Shown here one piece after another: positions 51,740 through 59,433 of a DNA stretch of 64,000 nucleotides. Both the position numbers and the translations under genes were made by a program. Below the pieces are notes generated by a model that saw only the letters and a list, made by a program, of their open reading frames with translations, ran no database searches and was not told where the DNA came from. Source of the stretch: a virus. The stretch's first letter is position 1; each line of letters starts with the position of its first letter. The DNA lies in the IMG/VR virus record IMGVR_UViG_3300048593_000672, positions 1 to 64,000 of that record. One strand, given 5' to 3'.

Positions 51740-52318
51740 TTAACCCTTACTTGGTTGAACAGTGTGATCGCCGTTGTAACGTCCAGTTTTTTGATAGGAG
51801 ACAATACAGCTTTCGTGAGAATGAAAAATTAATTGACCAATTCTCATCCCTGACGATAACGGAATAGAGCGGTAGCGAGAATAATTTTTAAGCTCAAGGG
51901 TTAATGCTGAGTTACTAAAACCAGCAAAAGCCCATACCGCTAACGAATGCCCAAGCCCTTGACGAGCCAAGGATGACTTAAGCGCAAACTCACAGGAGAT
52001 ATTATTAGGTAGATTAAACCGCTCTTTTGTACAAGCTAAAACAAGTTCATTGGGGGCAAGATAATATTTTTTAGCCAAGTTAATAGCTAAAAAATCTGTT
52101 GATTCACCATTTAAAACAGCCCAAAAATTATCCGCTAACAATCCCCGCACTTGTAACCACCATGCTTTTAGTGGTTGAATCCATTTGGGAGCTTCAACCA
52201 TAATTTTATCCCCCATCAAAACATCAAGACTTGCAGGATTAATCAGGCCGGGATTAAAAGGCTCAATTGCCCCAGTCCGTTCAATCAGTTCTTTGATCTG
52301 CCAATCAACTAAAATCAC
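51740..52318 (-). CDS. dcd: dCTP deaminase (Dcd family)
   Basis: A 192-residue protein of the dCTP deaminase/dUTPase family. Signature pieces: INPASLDVLMGDK, LACTKERFNLPNNISCEFALKSSLARQGLG (nucleotide-binding Ser and Arg), ALTLELKNYSR (catalytic glutamate) and LSSGMRIGQLIFHS. It converts dCTP to dUTP to supply dTTP synthesis. GTG start at 52318 with a G-rich ribosome site. It follows the interrupted gene at 52321. Confidence 0.85.
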   Translation of the reverse strand: MILVDWQIKELIERTGAIEPFNPGLINPASLDVLMGDKIMVEAPKWIQPLKAWWLQVRGLLADNFWAVLNGESTDFLAINLAKKYYLAPNELVLACTKERFNLPNNISCEFALKSSLARQGLGHSLAVWAFAGFSNSALTLELKNYSRYRSIPLSSGMRIGQLIFHSHESCIVSYQKTGRYNGDHTVQPSKG

Positions 52319-52320
52319 TT

Positions 52321-52548
52321 TTATTCCCCCCGTTCAGCGATCATTTGTCGGAGATAGTAAGCTAGATCAAGAGCTTCCTAGTATGCGTCAATCAAAGCAT
52401 TGCGGCCATTGTGAGCCTGTAGAATCGTTCCATATTTTGCCAGACCCATAAACTTTCGATCCTTTATATCAGCCACAACCAAATCGTGAATAGAGAGATT
52501 GTTGTTAGGGTTTGGCTGAGGTTTGTAAACAGATAAATTTTTAGTCAT
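52321..52548 (-). pseudogene. Small phage gene interrupted by an in-frame TAG
   Basis: A frame of 75 codons starting MTKNLSVYKPQPNPNNNLSIHDLV and ending EALDLAYYLRQMIAERGE. Codon 57 (52378-52380) is TAG between LIDAY and EALDL; the pattern on both sides (RNALIDAY-x-EALDLAYYLRQ) continues a recognisable phage protein family, in which this position is usually Gln or Glu. Only one base change from CAG or GAG separates it from a full gene. Either the gene is inactivated, or the amber is suppressed. The ATG overlaps the holin stop. Confidence 0.6.
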
Positions 52549-52726
52549 TAGAATCATTGTTTTTATCCCTTGAACTTTGAGCTAAACCCAGTGAACCAGC
52601 CAATGCAGCAGAAGCAATAGAAGGAGCGATCTTATCCCCCCACGGTGTAAATAGAGAAATACCAGCAAGAGAACAGCCGATTAGTGCTATTCCCATTGGA
52701 GTAAATGAGTTAATAATTTTTTCCAT
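52541..52726 (-). CDS. Holin-like small membrane protein
   Basis: A 61-residue protein with two hydrophobic segments (MGIALIGCSLAGISLF and PSIASAALAGSLGLA) separated by a short charged turn and ending in a charged tail (DKNNDSND). Size, topology and the overlap with the endolysin start fit a phage holin that lets the endolysin through the membrane. It is in the same leftward operon. Confidence 0.65.
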   Translation of the reverse strand: MEKIINSFTPMGIALIGCSLAGISLFTPWGDKIAPSIASAALAGSLGLAQSSRDKNNDSND

Positions 52727-53453
52727 TCAAAAATTTATTAGCTAAAGTGGCAATTAATCTAGCTTTGTCTAAGCCATTGATACATCGTCGAGCGTTGACA
52801 AAATCACGATTATTAATATTGACATAATCAGTTAACTTCTTGCCCGTAAAAGCCCCAGTCTTAAAGCCATGAACTAAGATAAATAAAGCTACGTTAGGCC
52901 CCATGGCTAAGTCGGGACTATTAACTAAATCAATCCCCAATAACTGACTATACTTTTGATAATTAGACCGCCATGTTAGCTGAACATAGCCCCTGCCAAA
53001 GTAAGTCTTGCCAGTAATTGGATCGGGTTTGCCATAAGTTCGACCAACTCCTTTTCCATATTCAGCAATCGGCTTAAAGGTATTAGCTGTTTCATGCTGA
53101 ACTGTTGCCAAGACATAAGCTTTTTGGGTAGTGAGTGTTAAGCCTTGGCGATCGCACTCAAAACGAATTGCTTCGATAGTTCCTTCCTTGGTAGAGAAGT
53201 CATGAGGAACTGATTTGTTTTTGTCAACAGCATCAATTAACTGCTTATAACTTGCCGGGCCAATCTGGTCAAGAAAAGCAGGATCGTGTTGATTGATAGA
53301 CTCCTTAAAATCAGACCAGGCATCCAAAGTCCTTGGGCCAAACAACCCATCAACTATGCCACAATCAAAACCTAATTTATTAAGAGCAGATTGAACACCT
53401 TTAAGTTCGTCATTGCTCAACTCGGATAGTTTTTTGGGTGATGTTAAGATCAT
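52710..53453 (-). CDS. Endolysin: peptidoglycan-binding plus GH19 (chitinase-like) domain
   Basis: A 247-residue protein. Residues about 12-75 are a peptidoglycan-binding domain (GVQSALNKLGFDCGIVDGLFGPRTLDA). Residues about 90-247 fit GH19 lysozymes: catalytic glutamates in QHETANTF (E121) and AEYGKG (E131), then GKTYFGRGYVQLTWRSNY. It cleaves peptidoglycan at lysis. Encoded downstream of a small CxxC gene and overlapping the holin gene, so lysis genes are arranged together. Confidence 0.85.
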   Translation of the reverse strand: MILTSPKKLSELSNDELKGVQSALNKLGFDCGIVDGLFGPRTLDAWSDFKESINQHDPAFLDQIGPASYKQLIDAVDKNKSVPHDFSTKEGTIEAIRFECDRQGLTLTTQKAYVLATVQHETANTFKPIAEYGKGVGRTYGKPDPITGKTYFGRGYVQLTWRSNYQKYSQLLGIDLVNSPDLAMGPNVALFILVHGFKTGAFTGKKLTDYVNINNRDFVNARRCINGLDKARLIATLANKFLNGKNY

Positions 53454-53571
53454 GTTCTTTTTCTAATGCCTCCAAATTGTTAAATCGTTTCTTCCAAGTC
53501 ATCGTACCAGACCAATAATGAACACCATCAATAAATTGTGTGGAACAGGTGGGGCAAACTTGAATAGCCAT
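53410..53571 (-). CDS. Small CxxC protein before the endolysin
   Basis: A 53-residue protein with a CPTC motif near its N-terminus (MAIQVCPTCSTQFIDGVHYWSG), then a basic helical tail. It has GAGG upstream of the ATG, and its end overlaps the endolysin start by 44 bases. Together with the promoter at 53598-53626 it begins the lysis operon. No family recognised. Confidence 0.55.
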   Translation of the reverse strand: MAIQVCPTCSTQFIDGVHYWSGTMTWKKRFNNLEALEKEHDLNITQKTIRVEQ

Positions 53572-53597
53572 GCTTTAGTCCTCATAACCTTTTGTTA

Positions 53598-53626
53598 GTT
53601 TACTACTAACTAAACTTAGTTGTCAA
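53598..53626 (-). promoter_or_regulatory. Leftward promoter for the lysis block
   Basis: On the minus strand TTGACA (53626-53621), 17-19 bases and AAACTA-like -10. The element TTGACAACTAAGTTTAGTTAGT is a copy of the operator with near-perfect arms (CTAA/TTAG). It precedes the CxxC, endolysin and holin genes. Confidence 0.65.
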
Positions 53627-53630
53627 GCCA

Positions 53631-53804
53631 CTAATCCCCTTCCACGCCCTTGTCTTTTTTGGACTGAGCTAGTCGGCGATCAAAATCATCTAATTGAGCT
53701 TGATTAATTTGACGGATTAGCTCATCACTTGATGGAGTAAAGTCAAGTTTTTGGATTGGACGGTGTTGTTCAGTCATAGGAACTGGCCCAGCGTAAAAGC
53801 CCAT
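53631..53804 (-). CDS. Hypothetical small protein
   Basis: A 57-residue charged protein (MGFYAGPVPMTEQHRPIQKLDFTPSSDELI). A GGAGG site lies about nine bases upstream of its ATG. It ends a few bases before the lysis promoter. No family recognised. Confidence 0.55.
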   Translation of the reverse strand: MGFYAGPVPMTEQHRPIQKLDFTPSSDELIRQINQAQLDDFDRRLAQSKKDKGVEGD

Positions 53805-53806
53805 AA

Positions 53807-53974
53807 TCAATCAACCTCCACAATCTCAGCCCGTAAAATACTCTTAAAATCGGGGTTGGGAGGTTTTTCTTCCCACTTTTTAACAGCATTCTCTAAGTCC
53901 GACTCATCACAATTGGCTTTACGCAAAAGCGTTGACATCGGAGGTAGATTCATCGCAGTAGGTTGAAAAGTCAT
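53807..53974 (-). CDS. Hypothetical small protein
   Basis: A 55-residue protein (MTFQPTAMNLPPMSTLLRKANCDESDLENAVKKWEEKPP) whose ATG has GGGAGGC just upstream, located directly after the portal gene's stop. A helical segment follows the proline-rich start. No family recognised. Confidence 0.55.
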   Translation of the reverse strand: MTFQPTAMNLPPMSTLLRKANCDESDLENAVKKWEEKPPNPDFKSILRAEIVEVD

Positions 53975-53976
53975 TG

Positions 53977-55314
53977 TCAATGCCTCCCATTAGTTACTAG
54001 CAAATCAAAATCTTTAAGAGATCGCTGAGACACCGGCTCACTCCCAACCCCGCCCATATCCAAATCACTAATACCAGCAGCAGAAGTTTCATCGTCATTG
54101 GCTCCCGCTTGTCCCCCAACCAATGCTGACATATTCCATTGGGGCCAAACAATCCGGTAAAATTGCCCCGTCTTCCGCCAGAACTCTTCACCCCGCTTTA
54201 ACTTGATCTCGGTGTCAATGACTTGCCGAATGATTTGGGTTAGAGCATTGCAGTATTCGTTGCGGAGTCGGGCGTGCTGAAAGGCTGGTTGGGCCGATAG
54301 CTCCCTAGCAGATCCCGTCATTGCCCCTGGGAACAGGTAAAGGGGCCAGCCAGGCAGCATCATCTTGAATCGCCATTGAAGATAAACGTCAATGAGAGTT
54401 TGAAGGTTGGGGTTTTGGGAGCCAAGTTTTTTAATGTCAGCCCCAGGCAGCATATACAAGTCAGTTACTACACCATTCAATTTATTTGCTTCATGCTTTG
54501 TTATATAAGTCTCACGACCAGCACTATTCATTAAATCAAACGTATGGACGTTGGGATTGATACCGATGTCATTGGCGGCGATCGCCAAATCGTGAGTAAT
54601 CTGCTTAAGTTTTGCCCAAATCCCAGTTGCTACGCTGGTCTTCCACTCCGACTTACCGTAAAGATGTTGCTGGTTACGCCGGAGGTGAATAATTTTCCAT
54701 GCGGGGAATTGAATCGCCTCTTTATCATCCAGGTAACGACGTTGTTCAAACCCAGTCAAATAGCCATTATCTTCTTCCTTCCGAAACATCTCAAACGTAG
54801 GCAAAAACAATGTTCTTCCCACCGTAAAGCCAGACCCATCCTTCTCCAATCCAATCTCTAAAAAGGTATCGCCATATCCCAACCATTGCTTTAAAGCCAA
54901 TTTGAGCTTATCCCCACCGATCACATATTCACCTGGCCAAGACTGACGACGGATAATATCAAGCCCGCAGTCGTAAACCCATTTATCAATCGGCGTAAAA
55001 TCTGGCTTTTGGGCAGTCCCATAATTAAAGTCTGGTGCAATCGTAAAACCCTGATCATCCCCATCCGTAGAGCCGTAAACCGCATTCACCGCAAGGGTTA
55101 GGGTGTGATCAATCTCATAACAATACTCGCAAGCCTCAACAATCTCCCTGGTAATCCCCCGCCGATCTTGCCGAACGATATTCTCTCCAATCTCCAGGTC
55201 ATAACGCTTAGAGTGATCCAAGCCAGCATAACCCACCACTGACAAAGGACGTTGCGATCCATCAATACCAGCAGAGGGATTTTGGTTGGGCTTGGATTTT
55301 TTCTTTTTAGCCAT
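53977..55314 (-). CDS. Portal protein
   Basis: A 445-residue protein next to the terminase genes. The sequence (MAKKKKSKPNQNPSAGIDGSQRPLS; RNQQHLYGKSEWKTSVATGIWAKLKQI; RFKMMLPGWPLYLFPGAMTGSARELSAQPAFQHARLRNEYCNALTQIIRQVIDTE) has the pattern of phage portal proteins, including a long helix near the C-terminus that forms the stem. It forms the dodecameric DNA gate at one vertex of the head. Confidence 0.75.
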   Translation of the reverse strand: MAKKKKSKPNQNPSAGIDGSQRPLSVVGYAGLDHSKRYDLEIGENIVRQDRRGITREIVEACEYCYEIDHTLTLAVNAVYGSTDGDDQGFTIAPDFNYGTAQKPDFTPIDKWVYDCGLDIIRRQSWPGEYVIGGDKLKLALKQWLGYGDTFLEIGLEKDGSGFTVGRTLFLPTFEMFRKEEDNGYLTGFEQRRYLDDKEAIQFPAWKIIHLRRNQQHLYGKSEWKTSVATGIWAKLKQITHDLAIAANDIGINPNVHTFDLMNSAGRETYITKHEANKLNGVVTDLYMLPGADIKKLGSQNPNLQTLIDVYLQWRFKMMLPGWPLYLFPGAMTGSARELSAQPAFQHARLRNEYCNALTQIIRQVIDTEIKLKRGEEFWRKTGQFYRIVWPQWNMSALVGGQAGANDDETSAAGISDLDMGGVGSEPVSQRSLKDFDLLVTNGRH

Positions 55315-55345
55315 AACAAAATTATAACCTACTTTAGTCCGTAGC

Positions 55346-55377
55346 TTGACAACTGTGATTAAAGTTGATAGGTTGAT
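55346..55377 (+). promoter_or_regulatory. Rightward promoter element for an HTH gene
   Basis: GCTTGACAACTGTGATTAAAGTTGA: TTGACA (55346-55351) and an imperfect operator (ACAACT ... AAGTTGA). The -10 (TAGGTT at 17 bases or TTGATA at 20) is weak. It precedes the gene at 55403. Confidence 0.55.
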
Positions 55378-55402
55378 AACTAACTAACACCAGCGAGGTA
55401 AA

Positions 55403-55786
55403 ATGACAGGAAGACGTTGGACAGAAGAAGAGGAATTTTTATTGGAGTCTTTAGCGGGTGAATTGCCAGTCCAAGAAATTGCCAAAAAGCTAAAACGTAA
55501 CCGCAATGCTGTTGAAATGAAAGCATTTAGGATGAATTTATCTATTCAAACAGAGACGGATAACTGGTCTATAACAGCACTAGCTAAACTATTAAATATT
55601 AATCCCTCAACAGTATTTGAATGGATCGCAAAAGGTCACTTGGGGGGGCAAAAAGTAGGCAGATCACGAACATCTTCCTACAAAATATCAAAAAAAGAAT
55701 TTAAGTTGTTCTATGAAACGTATGGGCCACGCAAACAAAGCCTTAAAAGACTTGATCCAGGCATCATCAACTTTTTGATTAATTAA
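55403..55786 (+). CDS. Two-domain HTH DNA-binding regulator
   Basis: A 127-residue protein. Residues 3-45 look like a SANT/Myb-type helix-turn-helix (RRWTEEEEFLLESLAGELPVQEIAKKLKRNRNAVEMKAF). Residues 52-115 look like an excisionase/MerR-type winged helix (WSITALAKLLNINPSTVFEWIAKGHLGGQKVGRSRTSSYKISKKEF). It has its own operator-promoter and faces the leftward terminase operon, overlapping the last gene there by four bases. It may activate late genes. Confidence 0.7.
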   Translation: MTGRRWTEEEEFLLESLAGELPVQEIAKKLKRNRNAVEMKAFRMNLSIQTETDNWSITALAKLLNINPSTVFEWIAKGHLGGQKVGRSRTSSYKISKKEFKLFYETYGPRKQSLKRLDPGIINFLIN

Positions 55787-56340
55787 CGGGTAAATTCGCC
55801 TGGTTTGCTGGTACTTCCGTGGTCTCGGCGATCAACTGTTGGTATATATTGACGCATCTGTTTTAGATAAGCGTCAGCCTCTCGCTCTCTTTCTTTTATT
55901 TCCCTCAAATCATTTCTTATGTGATTTACTGTTTCCTCTTTTCTGTATTGATCTTGACCAAGCTGTGTTATTTTTTCTCCAATTGCAATCATTGACAGCC
56001 TAAATTCTTGAGAAATCAAATTAAATTGATTGATAATCTCTTGGCTAGATATTTTCAATTCAGAAGAAAAAGTAGCCCGATCATTCTGCCTTTGAGTTTC
56101 TAAGTTTTTTTTAGTATCTTCAAATTCCTTGGCAACTTCAACTTTGTGCTTGTCCAGTTCTTTTTGTGTAACATTTATGTCTGTTCTGATTCGTCCCATC
56201 CACAAAATAGCAGGAACAGAGACAATAACTAAGCTAATAAACGTCCCCGCCCACCACTCAAAAGGAAGTTGCAAGTTTTTCGTGCTAACTTGATGCTCCT
56301 CTGTTGAGGGATTAACAGCCAAGTAGTATTGGTGTTGCAT
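55783..56340 (-). CDS. Membrane-anchored coiled-coil protein
   Basis: A 185-residue protein with one transmembrane segment (WWAGTFISLVIVSVPAILWM, about residues 29-48) and a long coiled coil (DINVTQKELDKHKVEVAKEFEDTKKN ... EIKEREREADAYLKQMRQY). It lies between the terminase and the HTH gene. The topology fits a spanin-like or cell-envelope factor, or a superinfection-exclusion protein. No family recognised. Confidence 0.55.
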   Translation of the reverse strand: MQHQYYLAVNPSTEEHQVSTKNLQLPFEWWAGTFISLVIVSVPAILWMGRIRTDINVTQKELDKHKVEVAKEFEDTKKNLETQRQNDRATFSSELKISSQEIINQFNLISQEFRLSMIAIGEKITQLGQDQYRKEETVNHIRNDLREIKEREREADAYLKQMRQYIPTVDRRDHGSTSKPGEFTR

Positions 56341-56342
56341 AA

Positions 56343-57923
56343 TTAAATATACCTATTTTGTCTTGACTGTTGAGGGAGATAACCAACAAAGCTTGTATCT
56401 GAACTGATTATAATTGCATTTTGGGCGTTTGTGACCTGTTCATAAGCCCCAGTTGCCGAATCCACGATGTCATTGACGGTGGCCTTGAATAAACCGTCAA
56501 AACTTTCGACAGCCGATAAAAACTGGCTATTCCAATCCCCCCGAATCAAAAATACATGGCCCTGTTGTGCCTGAGTAGCTAAAGGGAGTGCTCGTTGCAG
56601 CTTGCTTTTGTCGGGTTTGATGGCCCTAATATCAAACTCCCTATTGATCGCTTGTAGTTCCTCCGCAAAATCACTCTCTAAAATTTTAGAACTGGCCCCA
56701 CCCTCTAACTCATAGCGGATTTTGGTATTTATCCCATCGGCGATCGCCGTTCCCTTGATGGCCTCAAAAACTTCCCCCGCCTTTCGTTGAAATACCAGCA
56801 GGTCGAGAATGTAAATGTTTGTGCCGATCATTGCCATCAAACAACCCGCAGTTGAACAGGTCTTTTTCCCCGCATCCTCCCGACTGGTAGCAGCCAAATC
56901 CCAAAATCGAATTTTAATAAGCGGCTCACAGGGTAAATCAGCATAGTCAATGACTTTAAACCATTCACCACTAAAGACAAGACCAGCTTCATACCTGATT
57001 TTCCAGTTCCCGAATAGCAATCGTTGACGTTCAACTTCATGTAAAGCGTTTAAGTTGGCCAAGTATTCAGGGTTTTTGCGGAGAAGGGCGGGGTTGTCAT
57101 AGATACTGGCGGCAATGAAAGTAAACGACTTAATCATGTCATCGTAGGTCACAAGTCCATTACTTCCCTCTACGATCGCCCGTAATTTCTCTTTATGTTC
57201 TTCTATTAATTCCTGTTTAGTATCTCCCCAGTAAGTTATCTCGTTAAATCGCAAAAAATACCTAATAACACCAGATCGTTCCATAATGGGATAGCCAGTT
57301 TCAGGATGCCACCACCACTGAATAAATGACGCAACCCAACTATCAGCGTCGGGGTTCATTGTTGCCCTTACTTTTGGCTTAATCCCACAGCCAGAACGGT
57401 TCCGAGACAACATATAGAAAAATTGATTTTCGTGAAAATGGCACAATTCATCAAACCCAATCCAACAAAATTGCGCTCCCTGATAATCATAAACAGAATC
57501 CTCATGCTGTAAAGGTCTAAATGTTATTTCCGATCCCGTTGACCATCGCCAAGTTGGTGGTTTACTGGTAAATCGCCCCCCAATCTCCCGATAAAGTAAT
57601 TGACTTTCGGAGATTAAACCACCAGAGTTTGTTAACTGAGGATACGATCGCCTAAAAAATACAGCGTTATAGCCCGATGTCTGTATTGACTTTTGTTTTG
57701 CAGCATCAATTAACAAGAATGCTGATTTCCCTGAACCTGCGCTTCCCCCCGTAAAAAGCACATCAACCGGACAATTAAACATCTCAGTTTGTTTGCCTGG
57801 TTGTGGCGGTGGAAGTGGCCATTCAACTTTTGTGGTCGCTGAAACTTTAGCCCTAGTTGACTCTAGACAATGCCTTCGCAATTTAGGGCTAAGTAGTTGG
57901 GATGGTGAAACGCTATTTGCCAC
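56343..57923 (-). CDS. Terminase large subunit
   Basis: A 526-residue packaging ATPase-nuclease. Walker A GGSAGSGKS (59-67), Walker B WIGFDEL (154-160, ending with the catalytic acid) and nuclease acids in IRFWDLAATS (about 343) and DIVDSAT (about 493). It powers DNA into the head and cuts it. It overlaps the small-terminase-like gene upstream by a few bases. Confidence 0.9.
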   Translation of the reverse strand: MANSVSPSQLLSPKLRRHCLESTRAKVSATTKVEWPLPPPQPGKQTEMFNCPVDVLFTGGSAGSGKSAFLLIDAAKQKSIQTSGYNAVFFRRSYPQLTNSGGLISESQLLYREIGGRFTSKPPTWRWSTGSEITFRPLQHEDSVYDYQGAQFCWIGFDELCHFHENQFFYMLSRNRSGCGIKPKVRATMNPDADSWVASFIQWWWHPETGYPIMERSGVIRYFLRFNEITYWGDTKQELIEEHKEKLRAIVEGSNGLVTYDDMIKSFTFIAASIYDNPALLRKNPEYLANLNALHEVERQRLLFGNWKIRYEAGLVFSGEWFKVIDYADLPCEPLIKIRFWDLAATSREDAGKKTCSTAGCLMAMIGTNIYILDLLVFQRKAGEVFEAIKGTAIADGINTKIRYELEGGASSKILESDFAEELQAINREFDIRAIKPDKSKLQRALPLATQAQQGHVFLIRGDWNSQFLSAVESFDGLFKATVNDIVDSATGAYEQVTNAQNAIIISSDTSFVGYLPQQSRQNRYI

Positions 57924-58260
57924 CTAACACCGTAAAGTCAGCTTCCCCCATCTCCAACCCTGGGACGGGATTAATACCAGCAGAAGAAGGTTCTGTTATA
58001 TCAAAGCCTGCTTCTGTCAGTTTTTTGTAAGCGTGATTGATTACCATATCTGGGTTGGTTGCAAGTTCCTCAAATGCTTGTGCGATGACCGTTAAAAGCT
58101 CGTCAAATTGGGGGATGGCTTGCTCAATGTGTTCGTTATAAGTCTTGTCTGCCGCTTGCTCTAGCAGCGTTTTTACCGCCGACGATAGACTAACAATTTC
58201 GTCTCGACCATCATAACCCAATTCCCTTAAGGCAACTGATAAAGCACGATAGCCACTCAC
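57913..58260 (-). CDS. Small-terminase-like protein
   Basis: A 115-residue helical protein starting MSGYRALSVALRELGYD at a GTG at 58260 with AAGGAGG seven bases upstream; a longer frame starting in the promoter is rejected. Its C-terminus (INHAYKKLTEAGFDITEPS, then PGLEMGE) is similar to that of the 59434 protein (DKAYQQVTKAGFEVIDPT), so the two share a module. Proximity to the large terminase suggests packaging, but a second protein at 59434 competes for the small-subunit role. Confidence 0.5.
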   Translation of the reverse strand: MSGYRALSVALRELGYDGRDEIVSLSSAVKTLLEQAADKTYNEHIEQAIPQFDELLTVIAQAFEELATNPDMVINHAYKKLTEAGFDITEPSSAGINPVPGLEMGEADFTVLGGK

Positions 58261-58289
58261 TTGACAACCTCCTTGATACGCTCTAATTA

Positions 58290-58318
58290 CTTTAATCATT
58301 TGACGTTTTAGTTGTCAA
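58290..58318 (-). promoter_or_regulatory. Leftward promoter of the terminase operon
   Basis: Minus strand TTGACA (58318-58313) with TTAAAG or TAAAGT at 17-18 bases. The element GCTTGACAACTAAAACG is a one-arm copy of the shared operator. The first gene is the small-terminase-like one at 58260. Confidence 0.65.
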
Positions 58319-58665
58319 GCAACTTCAGTAGTCAACTGATTTTGGCATAGCAGCTTACCATTTGTCACCTTGCTAAAAAGTTGGAAGTCCAAAATCGCTC
58401 ACAGCAGGGCTTGTGGGATTTTAGAGTCAAAAAAGTTGGAGCGGTTTTTGAACTTGTGACACGACCATTGATTTTTCCCGTTTCAAACGGAACAACTCAA
58501 AACCCTTGCTGTGACTGATTCTTTAAGGGGGTTGGGGTCATCGAGAAAACGGCGTTTAGTCGCTGAAAGCATTACATGGCAAGACGTTGAGGGACATCGA
58601 GATAATCTACGACTCAAACTAATATCTTTTGCAGACTAATCAAGCTCAGTTTAGATACGACTAAC

Positions 58666-58713
58666 AGCTAAACGTCTCAATATAGCTAAACGGGATTTAA
58701 CACAGCTAAAACG
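58666..58713 (+). repeat. Three direct repeats AGCTAAACG
   Basis: AGCTAAACG at 58666-58674 and 58684-58692, and AGCTAAAACG at 58704-58713, spaced 18 and 20 bases. Possible terminase-binding (pac/cosB-like) or replication-protein sites. Confidence 0.6.
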
Positions 58714-58852
58714 CGATTCTATCCCCATCCCAGAAAGGATCGAGGGACAAGCACCAGCGAGAGGAAATTGGGGAGGGGGATCTGATGTACGAAAAAACTG
58801 ATGTACGCACTAATGGAGGATAGGAGTATATTAATATAGTAGTATATATATG

Positions 58853-58903
58853 TTATTATTATTATTATTATTATTATTTATTATTATTATTATTTATTAT
58901 TAC
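58853..58903 (+). repeat. (TTA)n microsatellite
   Basis: About 50 bases of nearly perfect TTA repeats with two phase slips. Easily melted; possibly an unwinding element. Confidence 0.85.
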
Positions 58904-58933
58904 TACTCTTTTTCTCCCATTTTCCCTGTACTC

Positions 58934-59203
58934 CTGTTAGTATTGTTAGCCCCTCTGTTAGCTATCTCTATCCCTTACTCCATATACATTACAGTCACTT
59001 TTCTCTACTGTTAGCATCCTCTCTACTTTTTTTATTCTTTTTCTCTAGTATTATATTATGTACTTTATAGAACATCTGCTTTTTTATTTTTTACTCTTAG
59101 TGGGGGGATGCTAACACTTACAGTTACACCAAAAATGAAAGCATTGCGGGGTAAGCACTTCAAGCTTTGTAATACAAATTACAGTGCTAACAGAGGCTAA
59201 CAA
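58934..59203. repeat. GCTAACAG iterons, left cluster
   Basis: CTGTTAG(C/T) at 58934 and 58955 with TTGTTAGC at 58943, and CTGTTAGC at 59008 (minus orientation); GCTAACAC at 59110, GCTAACAG at 59186 and GCTAACAA at 59196 (plus orientation; last pair spaced 10 bases). Orientation switches across 59010-59110, giving an inverted arrangement. Confidence 0.65.
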
Positions 59204-59433
59204 AGTTTTCTAGTAAATTTGCTCAAAACAATACATTTTACTGTTTTAATGTTTAACAATATAACGGCGCAGTGGGAGAATTGACAAAAAACACGTAATT
59301 AACGTGTTGTACTGTAAGTTTAGTTTGCGCGTATTACAATGTTAATGATTTTGTCAATATTTGTTAGTCAACAAAATAGCGACATAGATCGTTAAAATCT
59401 AGTCGCTATAATTCTTTCTGCTGGTATTTGTTA

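Larger units (their letters stand above)
58321..59433. other. 1.1-kb non-coding region with several repeat families
   Basis: I find no supportable gene. It contains three AGCTAAACG repeats, one copy of the dispersed ACCAGC motif, a (TTA)n tract, GCTAACAG-type repeats in both orientations and an AT-rich end. Such a layout is typical of an origin of replication and/or a terminase recognition site. It lies between the terminase operon and another terminase-small-like gene. Confidence 0.6.

Noticed and set aside
58853-58903. CRISPR-like array
   Set aside because: The tract is a simple TTA repeat without spacers; no regularly spaced palindromic repeats were found anywhere in the window.
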